From Desulfobulbaceae bacterium (GTDB lineage Bacteria; Desulfobacterota; Desulfobulbia; Desulfobulbales; Desulfocapsaceae): a stretch of DNA of 10,489 nucleotides. How positions within the stretch are numbered: position 1 is the first letter of the stretch; every line of letters starts with the position of its first letter. Of this stretch, positions 1 through 7,335 are shown piece by piece. The stretch is taken from contig JAMOMO010000241.1 in NCBI GenBank assembly GCA_027067035.1, positions 1 through 10,489 of the forward strand, written 5' to 3'. A program made the position numbers and the translations under genes. Under the pieces are notes generated by a model. That model saw only the letters and a program-made list of their open reading frames with translations, searched no databases and was not told the origin of the DNA.

Positions 1-1818
1 CCAGATTTCGTTACCGTCCATATTGGTCAAAGGATGGTAGTGTTTTGAAATATAGTCAAATAGAATGGGGAGGCGCTCACTGTTGGGTATTCCGTCAATG
101 GTGTTGGCCCAGTGCCTGTTTCTGTACAGAACAAAACGAATGTTCTGTTGTTCCATACTGTTGATGAACTGTTTCTGGTTCTTCTGGGAGAGGGCGAACC
201 AGACCAGGGGAAAGCGGGTCGGACTGGCCTGCTTGAGAAAATAATACCATGAAGCCTCATTGCTGAGTGTTATGAACTTCTGGTCACCGGTTAAGCTGCT
301 CTTAAGAAACGAAATGGTGGCCGTGTATTCAGGTGGGATGAATTCACGGTCCTGTCTGTGAATGGGAAAGTTCTCCTCCAGCACACTGTCACTTGAAACC
401 GTTGTATACAGGGACTGCAGTGTGTAGAGAGAAGCTGTGATGAGCATGGCCAGCGTTATAACTCTGTATGCTGCTCTGTTTATGTGATTGCTGAGATAAA
501 AGTGGATTGTGATGTAGAGAAAAAGGAGTATGGGAAGGAGTGTACTGTATGCAAGGTGTTCCTCGTCTGATCTGCCCAGTGCATTTCTGAAGCAGAAGAC
601 AGCAAGAAAAAAAAGTGCGATTGCATTGAAATATTTTTTACAGAAAAAAAGAAAATGCAGCCAGCGGTTTCTGTGAGATACTCTTTGTGAAAGGCAGCTT
701 CCCGTGAGCCAGAAACAGAGGCCGCTTATCAGAAGAAGCATGGTCAGGAAGCGGGGCTGCAAGAGAGGATAGGGGAGGCCGTCGGCCAGTTCCTTGGTTT
801 TCGGCATATGGATAAATACAAAATCCACGAAATCCGTGACAGCCCCCTGGAGCAGTATGAGCAGCAGAAGCACGCCAGCCAGCAGTCCAAGGATGCTTGC
901 TGTAACAAAGGTCATCCTCCATGGTTTTTTCCTGAAAAAGACACCAAGGAGAATGGGAAAAAGCAGGATGTAGAGTGCTGTGAGGTAAAAGGCACGGTCA
1001 ATGCTGATGCCAAAGGTGACGAGGGGAATGGCTGCCAGAAGAAAAGCATTAACTGCAGCTTGTGTTCCGGTTGCGCCCTGTCCTGAAGAATCACTGACAC
1101 GGGTGAGAAGGATCAGGTAAAGGAAGGTGATCAGATCCCTTGGCAGGACTATGAAAGTCTCTCTGGGGATGAGGAGGAACAGGATAAAAAAACAGAGCAG
1201 TGCCCAGGTCCCGTTGCCGTTAAAGAGGCGAAGGATAAGGATGGCCAGAAACAGGAACGAAAGAATTTTCAGAAAAGATGTCAGAGCCCTGGTTGCCCCT
1301 ATGGATTCTCCAAAGAGCTTTGTGGCCGCTATGGTGCGAAGCGGGTCGTAAAAGACGCCATGGGAGAAGAGAACATCTTTGTATGGCTTTTTTCCTTCCA
1401 GAAGGGACATGGCCGATCCCAGTGTTTCACCTTCATGGAAGGTGTCAAATGGCCCGCTGGCATGATAGGTCGGGGTGTTGAGGGAGAGCAGCAGGCTGGC
1501 CGCAATCAGAAGCCATACAGATAACATCGGTGCCGGCGGATGTTTTCCGGTGTCCGGCCGTCCGACGAATGGGATTGCCCGGCCGGATAACTGAAACATG
1601 AAGAGCAGCAGTGACGGAATGGCAACAAAGCTGATGAAACGAAAAATATCATTGCTGGGATTGAACTCCATCAGGCTGAGCGGGCCGGTGATCTTGTCGG
1701 GGTTGTGAAAAGGGAGTAGAATTTTATTCCACAGGAGCAGTCCGGCCCCTGTTCCCAGAATGAACAGAGAGATGATCTGCAGGGAATGAATGAGGCTTTT
1801 TTTTCTGCTGGACGTCAT
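1..1818 (-). CDS. GT-C-like polytopic membrane protein, predicted glycosyltransferase (C-terminus cut by window edge)
   Basis: The minus-strand frame stays open from ATG 1818 to the window edge, giving 606 codons with no stop, so the gene continues past position 1. Many hydrophobic segments alternate with short loops: about residues 12-30, 59-77, 100-113, 183-197, 204-218, 228-238, 255-272, 276-294 and 304-324, with more further on. After the third segment a loop carries an acidic stretch, D125-TFHEGE-131, followed by PYKDVLFSHG at about 145-154. This resembles the first extracytoplasmic loop of GT-C enzymes (PMT/ArnT-like), which use polyprenyl-phosphate sugar donors and have acidic catalytic residues there. 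The last 130 or so visible residues look like a soluble extracytoplasmic domain (YYFLKQASPTRFPLVWF). The family call is by pattern only; acceptor and donor are unknown, and an O-antigen-ligase or polymerase-like role is an alternative. The start is uncertain: GTG 1833 is in frame upstream, and neither start has a strong ribosome-binding site. An A8 run lies at codons 5-8. Confidence 0.72.
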   Translation of the reverse strand, partial: MTSSRKKSLIHSLQIISLFILGTGAGLLLWNKILLPFHNPDKITGPLSLMEFNPSNDIFRFISFVAIPSLLLFMFQLSGRAIPFVGRPDTGKHPPAPMLSVWLLIAASLLLSLNTPTYHASGPFDTFHEGETLGSAMSLLEGKKPYKDVLFSHGVFYDPLRTIAATKLFGESIGATRALTSFLKILSFLFLAILILRLFNGNGTWALLCFFILFLLIPRETFIVLPRDLITFLYLILLTRVSDSSGQGATGTQAAVNAFLLAAIPLVTFGISIDRAFYLTALYILLFPILLGVFFRKKPWRMTFVTASILGLLAGVLLLLILLQGAVTDFVDFVFIHMPKTKELADGLPYPLLQPRFLTMLLLISGLCFWLTGSCLSQRVSHRNRWLHFLFFCKKYFNAIALFFLAVFCFRNALGRSDEEHLAYSTLLPILLFLYITIHFYLSNHINRAAYRVITLAMLITASLYTLQSLYTTVSSDSVLEENFPIHRQDREFIPPEYTATISFLKSSLTGDQKFITLSNEASWYYFLKQASPTRFPLVWFALSQKNQKQFINSMEQQNIRFVLYRNRHWANTIDGIPNSERLPILFDYISKHYHPLTNMDGNEIW

Positions 1819-1838
1819 GGGTGGATGGCTCACTGTTG

Positions 1839-1848
1839 ATTCATGAAT
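1839..1848. promoter_or_regulatory. 10-bp perfect palindrome in the divergent intergenic region
   Basis: ATTCATGAAT is a perfect palindrome lying in the 74-bp gap between the divergent genes starting at 1818 (minus) and 1893 (plus). This gap must hold the promoters or upstream signals of both genes. A TTGATT hexamer at 1836-1841 could be a weak -35 for the plus strand, but no good -10 follows it. The palindrome could be a regulator site, or chance at this length. Confidence 0.2.
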
Positions 1849-1892
1849 GGAACTCTCAGCAATAGTAAACGGATTTATCTCAGGATACCAGC

Positions 1893-3029
1893 ATGAAACG
1901 CATTCTTTTTATTTCTTCCAACATCCATACCCCATGGGGGGGCAGCGAAGTCCTCTGGTATAAGACTGCTGTTTCACTGAAGCGCAGGAACAGGGATGTT
2001 GATGTTGCAGTTATTGCAAGGAAGTGGCCGTCCGTACCCGCTCATATTCGGGAAATTGCCGAATCAGGTGGATTGATCTACGATCTCCCCATGTATCCCG
2101 CCACCCCCCTTGAATACCTGAAATCGCGGTTTCTGAGGTCGGTTCCTGCCCGGAGGAAAGCATTGCTGGAGAGGATTTCACCGGATCTCGTGGTCCATTC
2201 CATGGGAAAGAGTTTTGAGGGTGGAGACTGGATGGAAATATGCCGGGAGTCAGGGGTAGCTTATGTCAACGTGATTCACCTGGCTTCGGAGCTTCAGTGG
2301 CCTGAAAACAGCGAAGTCGAATGCTACCGAAAGGGATACCGGAATGCCGCCGTAAATTATTTTGTTTCCAGAGGGAACAGGGATATGGTGAGCAGACAGC
2401 TGGGGATGGATATGATACATTCCGCCATTATCAGAAACCCCATAACAGTTTCACGATCAATCCAGCCCTATCCACAGACAGCGCAGGGCTATCACATGGC
2501 ACTGCCGGCCATGCTGGTACCCATCCACAAGGGGCATGATATACTCTTTGATGTGCTGGCACAGGAAAAGTGGAAACAGCGGCCCCTGCATCTGAATCTC
2601 TATGGTGTCGGGGCGCAGGAGAAATCCCTGCGTTGCTACAGTGAATATCTGGGCCTGAAGAATGTTCATTTTCGGGGCTATTCCACAAATCTGGAAGAGG
2701 TCTGGGCGCAGAACCACCTGCTGGTAATGGCTTCACGGATGGAGGGCCTGCCGCTGACCCTTATTGAGGCGATGTGCTGTGGCCGTTCTGCTGTTGTGAC
2801 AGGTGTTGCCGGTATGAAGGAGATTGTCAAAGATGGTGAGACCGGTTTTGTGGCAGGGGCGGCACACTCTGAATCCCTGGATGAAGCACTGGAGCGGGCC
2901 TGGCAGAAACGGGAGCAGTGGCAGGAGATGGGACAGCGCTCTTTTGAAATGATACAGGACCTGCTTCCCTATGAGCCGGAGGATGAGTTTGCAGCTGTTC
3001 TCCTGGGGCTACTCTCAAAACGGGCGTAA
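1893..3029 (+). CDS. GT4-type glycosyltransferase
   Basis: A 378-residue protein of normal length for a two-Rossmann GT-B enzyme of family GT4, which transfers a sugar from a nucleotide-sugar to an acceptor with retention of configuration, usually at the cytoplasmic membrane face. The N-terminal domain opens with MKRILFISSN and a glycine-rich WGGSE (15-19) near the acceptor site. RNPI (181-184) marks the linker region. The C-terminal domain has KGHD at 213-216, LYGVG (236-240), and the donor-site E-x7-E (E284 in EGLP, E292 in IEAM), then GVAGMKEIVKDGETGF at about 304-319. Unlike the other two GT4 enzymes here, it lacks the Gly-Arg pair before the KG dipeptide (A206-M-L). AGGA at 1882-1885 sits 7 nt before the ATG and supports the start. 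The gene runs divergently from the GT-C-like gene and ends in a terminator hairpin. Sugar and acceptor cannot be told from sequence. Confidence 0.9.
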   Translation: MKRILFISSNIHTPWGGSEVLWYKTAVSLKRRNRDVDVAVIARKWPSVPAHIREIAESGGLIYDLPMYPATPLEYLKSRFLRSVPARRKALLERISPDLVVHSMGKSFEGGDWMEICRESGVAYVNVIHLASELQWPENSEVECYRKGYRNAAVNYFVSRGNRDMVSRQLGMDMIHSAIIRNPITVSRSIQPYPQTAQGYHMALPAMLVPIHKGHDILFDVLAQEKWKQRPLHLNLYGVGAQEKSLRCYSEYLGLKNVHFRGYSTNLEEVWAQNHLLVMASRMEGLPLTLIEAMCCGRSAVVTGVAGMKEIVKDGETGFVAGAAHSESLDEALERAWQKREQWQEMGQRSFEMIQDLLPYEPEDEFAAVLLGLLSKRA

Positions 3030-3055
3030 GCGGCAGATTTTCCGGTTACGCCTTT
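3023..3055. terminator. Probable bidirectional hairpin terminator between convergent genes
   Basis: Arms GGCGTAAGCGG (3023-3033) and CCGGTTACGCC (3042-3052) pair over 11 positions with one mismatch, around an 8-nt loop (3034-3041). On the plus strand the stem is followed by TTTCT. On the minus strand it is followed by CGTTTTGAG. The TAA stop of the upstream glycosyltransferase lies within the left arm. The site sits just inside the convergent junction with the radical SAM gene, where a shared terminator is expected. The T-tracts are short, so efficiency may be moderate. Confidence 0.6.
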
Positions 3056-3108
3056 CTGTATCCGTGATGAAAATTTGCTGAGAAAAGGTCTGCTTCGGTG
3101 ATGAACGC

Positions 3109-4713
3109 TTACGGATTCGGGTTTTCCTTCTTATATTCGGCAAGCAGTTTATAGGTGTCACGGCGGATTGTTTTTACGATATCCATGTGGAAATCACCTC
3201 TGATGCAGTGGATGATATATTTCTTCAAACGACTGGGATTCTGTTTTTTCATCCCGTGGAGTTGTTTCCAGAATTGAACTCTGTGGGGTGCAGCAATGCC
3301 ATGTTTCCAGACATGGAAGAGGAAGCGAAGTATGTCACCTGTCTGTTGTCTGAAACAGGGACGTGCCCTGGGGACCGTGGACTGCTGAACGGGAGTTCCC
3401 TTTTCGATGGCCATGGTTTTTCTGGTCGGTCGCATGGCCAGACAGAAGTCATAGGATCTTTTGAAAAAGTTGGGCGGGTAATAGAGATGTTCCCAGATCT
3501 CGATGTATTCTTCAATGATCTCTTCCAGCGGTCTGTCCGGTGTGAAGTTCGGGAGTGTGAAATATGCATTGCCAGTCATGTTCCGGGTAATATTCTCGTG
3601 TAAGCGCCCTTCCCGCTGGAGCCGCTCCTTGAGCTTTGTGCCCGGCGGGGCACAGAGTATATTGGGCATAATGCTTGAGATACTGGTTTTGTCAACAAAT
3701 TCGCAGATCCGTTTTCCGATACCTTTCTTCTCATTGTCAAAACCAATGATGATGCTGCCGATGATGGAAAGGCCGTTTTTCTTTATGTTCTCAATGGATT
3801 CCAGGAGAGGGCTGTTTACATTATGATGCTTGTTGCTTGCCTTGAGAATCTCTTCGTCAGGGGATTCAATTCCAATGAAGACTGCACTGAAGTTGGCGGC
3901 AGTCATCAGGTCGATCATCTCCATATCCTGACCGAGGTTCACTGATGTCTGGGTCAGGAAGTCAAAAGGCGATCCATTCTCCTGGTTCCACTGTATGATC
4001 TTCCGGCAGATAGCTTTTGCATTTTTCTTGCTGGCTATGAAGTTGTCGTCTGCGATCATGACAATCCCCCTGATTCCCTGCTGGAATATGTAATCCAGCT
4101 CTTCTATGATCTGCTCAGGTTTTCTGTAGCGGGGCTGTTTTCCATAGAGCCCCTCAATGTCGCAGAACTCACAGCTGAAGGGACAGCCACGGGTGGTCTG
4201 GATGAGAAATGACTGGTAATCGTAAACATTGATCAGATCATAGCGGGGGATGGGAGTTGTTGTCAGGTCCGGTTTGCTGTCCATCGTGATAATCTTTCCC
4301 CGCTCTCCGGATTCCAGGGCGTTCATGAGTGGTGTGATGGCATTTTCAGCCTCTCCGCAGACCACGTAGTCACATCCGGCTTCAATGAGCTCATCTGCGC
4401 AGAGTGTTGGATAAGGGCCTCCGGCAACGGTTATTTTTGATCTCTGTTTCGCCTCATTGATAATCTTCCTGAAGCCTTCTGCCTGAACAAACATCCCGGA
4501 AATCATGACAATGTCCGCCTTTTGCCACTCGTTTTCCCTGATTGATGTGATATTCAGGTCAACAAAGCTGGTATGCCAGTCCTGCGGGAAAAGGGCGGCC
4601 AGGGTGAGTGGTCCCAGAGGTGCAAAAAGTGCCTTTGCCGGTCCGAATTGAATTGCCTGGGGCATGCTCCAGAATGAAAGGGGTAATTCGGGATAGATGA
4701 GCAGGATGTTCAT
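3109..4713 (-). CDS. Cobalamin-binding-domain radical SAM enzyme
   Basis: A 534-residue protein. Residues 1 to about 140 form a B12-binding-like Rossmann domain (MNILLIYPELP at the start, VAGGPYPTL at 96-104, DYVVCGEAE at 115-122). As in many class B radical SAM proteins, the DxHxxG cobalamin-histidine motif is not seen. The radical SAM core follows: TTRGCPFSCEFCDI has the CxxxCxxC cluster cysteines C177, C181 and C184, with ADDNF at 221-225 and GIESP at 281-285. The C-terminal part, about 400-534, is basic and resembles the extra domain (DUF4070-like) of the group that includes the hopanoid C-2 methylase HpnP. Known relatives methylate unactivated carbons or remodel rings; the substrate here is unknown. 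GAGAAG lies about 8 nt before ATG 4713 and supports the start. The gene is transcribed against both flanking glycosyltransferases from its own promoter region, so a shared pathway is plausible but unproven. Confidence 0.88.
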   Translation of the reverse strand: MNILLIYPELPLSFWSMPQAIQFGPAKALFAPLGPLTLAALFPQDWHTSFVDLNITSIRENEWQKADIVMISGMFVQAEGFRKIINEAKQRSKITVAGGPYPTLCADELIEAGCDYVVCGEAENAITPLMNALESGERGKIITMDSKPDLTTTPIPRYDLINVYDYQSFLIQTTRGCPFSCEFCDIEGLYGKQPRYRKPEQIIEELDYIFQQGIRGIVMIADDNFIASKKNAKAICRKIIQWNQENGSPFDFLTQTSVNLGQDMEMIDLMTAANFSAVFIGIESPDEEILKASNKHHNVNSPLLESIENIKKNGLSIIGSIIIGFDNEKKGIGKRICEFVDKTSISSIMPNILCAPPGTKLKERLQREGRLHENITRNMTGNAYFTLPNFTPDRPLEEIIEEYIEIWEHLYYPPNFFKRSYDFCLAMRPTRKTMAIEKGTPVQQSTVPRARPCFRQQTGDILRFLFHVWKHGIAAPHRVQFWKQLHGMKKQNPSRLKKYIIHCIRGDFHMDIVKTIRRDTYKLLAEYKKENPNP

Positions 4714-4779
4714 GGTGGTTTCTTCTCGGTATTGATATTGGAGGATAGAGGGAACGATTGGCCTGTCCGGGTCTTTATC

Positions 4780-4808
4780 TTTACAATAGTATCAGCATAC
4801 TATATAGA
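4780..4808 (+). promoter_or_regulatory. Sigma70-like promoter for the downstream glycosyltransferase pair
   Basis: TTTACA at 4780-4785 matches the -35 consensus at five of six positions. A 17-bp spacer leads to TATAGA at 4803-4808, which matches the -10 at four of six. Transcription would start near 4815, leaving a leader of roughly 120-150 nt before the glycosyltransferase. The spacer and -10 overlap an inverted-repeat cluster, suggesting regulation. A second, perfect TATAAT at 4885-4890 lacks a recognisable -35 at normal spacing. Confidence 0.45.
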
Positions 4809-4812
4809 TAGT
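4786..4812. repeat. Phased inverted half-sites, possible operator
   Basis: ATAGTAT (4786-4792) and ATACTAT (4797-4803) form a perfect 7-bp inverted repeat with a 4-nt spacer. A third half-site, ATAGT (4808-4812), follows. The three begin exactly 11 bp apart, about one helical turn. They cover the spacer and -10 of the predicted promoter, where a bound repressor would block RNA polymerase. The site lies in the shared upstream region of the radical SAM gene and the glycosyltransferase gene, so it could act on both. The sequence is AT-rich, so chance similarity to a -10 region is the main alternative. Confidence 0.35.
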
Positions 4813-4921
4813 GATCTGCCAGAACATTTTTTTGTCACAATCCTGAATCCGTGAGTATTTGATGGAGATGGAGTCTGTTGCACGTATAATGATTTCCCGG
4901 TTTCAGTGAAGATGGTCGTGG

Positions 4922-4927
4922 AAGGAG
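4922..4927 (+). promoter_or_regulatory. Strong Shine-Dalgarno sequence upstream of an ambiguous non-ATG start
   Basis: AAGGAG is the best ribosome-binding site in the region. It is too far (34 nt) from the TTG at 4962 but well placed for CTG 4935, in frame with the glycosyltransferase, and for GTG 4937, out of frame. GTG 4937 opens a 15-codon frame that stops at TGA 4982-4984, inside the glycosyltransferase coding region. The site therefore either starts the enzyme at an unusual CTG or drives a short overlapping leader peptide. Confidence 0.4.
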
Positions 4928-4961
4928 TGTAATCCTGTGCGTCTTAGCCGTTCCACTTCTT

Positions 4962-6197
4962 TTGAGGTTGCTGCTGGTGTCTGAAAAAGAATTACCCAAA
5001 ACCGCCTATATTCTACTCTGGTTTCCCAAGTCGTCAGAGACGTTTATCTTCAGCGAAGTGAAAAACCTGCTCAGCTATGGCCTGCCGGTATCCGTTTATA
5101 CGCTGTATGGCAGATGGAAAAAGGATCTGTCCCGGGAGATGTTGTCTTATCATGGAAAAATCGTTCGCCTGGGTGTGTGGTGGACGGGGATACTGCCATT
5201 TTTTGTTTTATACTGGTTGCTGCGCTCTCCGGTTAAAACGGGGCGTCTGGCCGGATTGATCCTGTGCAGAAGATGGAAAGGACTTGAAAAGACGGCTGAG
5301 AATCTCTGGGCCTGCCTGTGCGGGTTTTATCTGGCATATCGTTTTGAGAAGGAAAAGGTACAGCATATCCATGCCCCCTGGGCCAGCGGTTGTGCCACCG
5401 CAGCCTGGCTCATCTTTCGACTCACCGATATTCCCTTCAGTTTTACCATACGCGCCTGGGATATCCATCCTCCCGACAGTCTGATCCACGAAAAGACCAG
5501 GGATGCCTGTTTTGTCAGAAGTAACACCCGGTATAATATCGGCTTTTTACACAGCCTGACTTCCTGTTCTCCCAAAAAACTCCACCTTGTGTACAATGGA
5601 CTTTCCATGGCAGCAGAGAAAAAAAACCCGGTTCTCATGGAAGCACCTTATCGCCTGCTGGCGGTGGGGCGGCTGGTGGAAAAAAAAGGATATGAATACC
5701 TGTTGCAGGCAGCGGCCCTGTTAAAGGAGCAGGGAATTGATTTCAGTTTGAAGATTGTGGGTGACGGCCCCTGTCGTGGAAAACTGACACGGCTCCACAG
5801 GTCGCTGCAGCTTGAGTCCCATGTGACCTTCTGTGGTTTCCAGCCGTATGAAAAAATGCCTGATTATTACAGGAATGCTGATATTTTTGTGATGCCATGT
5901 GTTATCCATTCTTCCGGTGACAGGGATGGTATTCCCAATGCCCTGATGGAGGCCCTGGTTCATGCTGTACCGATAATCAGCACCCCTGTATCGGGTATCC
6001 CTGAACTGATTGAAGATGGAGTTACGGGACGTATGGTTCCGGAAAGAGACCCCTTTGCCCTTGCAGATGCCATTGTGATGTATACTGGTGACAGGCAGAA
6101 GGCACTGAAGATGGCGGAACATGGGCACAAAAGGGTACTGGAAATGTTTGACACGGAAAGAAACCATAAAAAAGTACTTGCCCTTCTGACTGCCTGA
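4962..6197 (+). CDS. GT4-type glycosyltransferase, colanic-acid WcaL/AmsK-like
   Basis: A 411-residue protein as read from TTG 4962. It shows the signature of the GT4 branch typified by WcaL/AmsK-type exopolysaccharide enzymes: FPKSSETFI at 21-29, HIHAPWASGCAT at 135-146, FTIRAWDI at 161-168, YNG at 211-213 and GRLVEKKG at 236-243. The donor site reads DGIPNALME (322-330), with Asp in place of the first Glu of E-x7-E, then STPVSGIPELIEDGVTG. A hydrophobic patch at about 72-89 may anchor it to the inner membrane. It probably adds one sugar to a lipid-linked repeat unit. The start is uncertain: there is no ATG before the conserved FPK motif, TTG 4962 has no ribosome-binding site, and in-frame CTG 4935 lies 7 nt after AAGGAG. 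The upstream frame is closed by TGA at 4890-4892. The next glycosyltransferase begins 46 bp downstream, suggesting an operon. Two A8 runs lie at 5619-5626 and 5680-5687. Confidence 0.88.
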   Translation: MRLLLVSEKELPKTAYILLWFPKSSETFIFSEVKNLLSYGLPVSVYTLYGRWKKDLSREMLSYHGKIVRLGVWWTGILPFFVLYWLLRSPVKTGRLAGLILCRRWKGLEKTAENLWACLCGFYLAYRFEKEKVQHIHAPWASGCATAAWLIFRLTDIPFSFTIRAWDIHPPDSLIHEKTRDACFVRSNTRYNIGFLHSLTSCSPKKLHLVYNGLSMAAEKKNPVLMEAPYRLLAVGRLVEKKGYEYLLQAAALLKEQGIDFSLKIVGDGPCRGKLTRLHRSLQLESHVTFCGFQPYEKMPDYYRNADIFVMPCVIHSSGDRDGIPNALMEALVHAVPIISTPVSGIPELIEDGVTGRMVPERDPFALADAIVMYTGDRQKALKMAEHGHKRVLEMFDTERNHKKVLALLTA

Positions 6198-6243
6198 TCA
6201 TTTCTTTGACCTTCAAAAAACAGGAACGCTATTTGTCAGTACA

Positions 6244-7335
6244 ATGACCGGACAATCTCCTCCTTATAAACTTATTCTTGTTCTGCAGGACCTGGAATTT
6301 GGTGGTACGCAACGCTATACCGTCAATCTTCTGCAGCACCTCAACAGAGGACTGTTCAGTCCCGAGCTCTGGGTATTGCGCGGGGGAATGGATATGGTAC
6401 AGCTTGTGGAACGGACAGGGGTCAGGGTGAAGTGGCTCAGCAGAGCAGACAGCGTCAGCCCGTTTGCTCTCTTTCGTCTCTTCCTTGGTCTTGCCCGTCA
6501 TCGTCCTGCGGTTCTTTATTCTCTGACGGTTGTGCCCAATATCTGGGCCAGAATTTTCGGCAGACTGCTCGGTCTTCCGGTTGTGATTTCCAGCTGTCGG
6601 AGTATGCAGGCAAAACAGTGGGAACGAATTCTCTGGCCCTTGTCATCACATATTATCTGCAATGCGGGATCGATAAAGAAAAAGTTGATATCCTGTCACA
6701 AGGTCAGACCTGAACGTATCTCTGTTGTAAAAAACGGTGTGGACACAGGTTATTTCCGCCCGTCAGCCGAAAAGAAATCCCCGCGGCCCCTGCTGCTGTT
6801 TTCCGGCAGGCTGGAGAGTGTAAAAGATCCTCTGACAGCGCTTCGCTCTTTTCAGCTGGTGCTGAGAGAAATTCCCGGTGCCAGGATGGTGGTGACGGGA
6901 AACGGCAGACTGGCACCACAGCTGGAGCAGTTCATTCGGGAGCAGTCATTGACAGATCATATCACTCTCCTGCCTGGTACCGCTGATGTGAGAAGCTTTT
7001 TGCAGGAGAGCTGGGTGCTGCTCCTGTCTTCCAGAAATGAAGGCTCACCAAACATTCTCATTGAGGCCATGGCCTGTGGTGTGGCGGTGGTGGCCAGCAG
7101 TGTCGGCGGTGTCCCGGAGATTATCAGGCATGGCGAAAACGGGTTTCTGGTATCGCCGGGAGAGCTTGATGCGTTTGCCCGGACAGCCTGTATGCTGCTG
7201 AAGGACGGGAACTTGCGAACTGTGATTGGGGAAAAGGCACGGGAGAGCGTTGTGGCGAGTCATGATGTGAAGGATTGTGTCCGCTTGACGGAAAGTATAA
7301 TAGAAGGCCGGATCCATCCTGGAAATGGTATCTGA
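6244..7335 (+). CDS. GT4-type glycosyltransferase
   Basis: A 363-residue GT-B enzyme of family GT4. The N-terminal domain has LEFGGTQRYTVNLL at 17-30, the glycine-rich acceptor-side loop. The linker carries VVKNGVDTGYF (161-171). The donor domain has FSGRLESVKD (186-195) and TGNGRL (218-223), with E-x7-E at E266 (NEGSPN) and E274 (IEAMACG), then SSVGGVPEIIRHGENGFLV. All expected donor-site residues are present. It follows the previous glycosyltransferase by 46 bp on the same strand with no terminator visible between them, so the two are likely co-transcribed and act in sequence on one glycan. AGGAA at 6222-6226 is 17 nt from the ATG, too far to be a good ribosome-binding site, so translation may be weak or depend on read-through from the gene before. 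Sugar specificity is unknown. Confidence 0.9.
   Translation: MTGQSPPYKLILVLQDLEFGGTQRYTVNLLQHLNRGLFSPELWVLRGGMDMVQLVERTGVRVKWLSRADSVSPFALFRLFLGLARHRPAVLYSLTVVPNIWARIFGRLLGLPVVISSCRSMQAKQWERILWPLSSHIICNAGSIKKKLISCHKVRPERISVVKNGVDTGYFRPSAEKKSPRPLLLFSGRLESVKDPLTALRSFQLVLREIPGARMVVTGNGRLAPQLEQFIREQSLTDHITLLPGTADVRSFLQESWVLLLSSRNEGSPNILIEAMACGVAVVASSVGGVPEIIRHGENGFLVSPGELDAFARTACMLLKDGNLRTVIGEKARESVVASHDVKDCVRLTESIIEGRIHPGNGI

Noticed and set aside
808..1351. Several plus-strand frames opposite the GT-C-like gene
   Set aside because: They lie antisense to a continuous 606-codon frame with clear membrane-protein character and have no family features.
3104..3113. CGCTTACG near the radical SAM stop, inverted relative to CGTAAGCG in the terminator at 3025-3032
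   Set aside because: An eight-base match about 75 nt apart is likely chance; the local 11-position hairpin explains the first copy better.
3187..3826. Plus-strand frames of up to 138 codons opposite the radical SAM gene
   Set aside because: They are shadows of a well-supported radical SAM gene and show no recognisable domain or ribosome-binding site.
4885..4890. Perfect TATAAT hexamer upstream of the glycosyltransferase
   Set aside because: No acceptable -35 lies 16-18 bp upstream (TTGATG at 4859-4864 is 20 bp away) and there is no extended -10 TG, so it is not called as a separate promoter.
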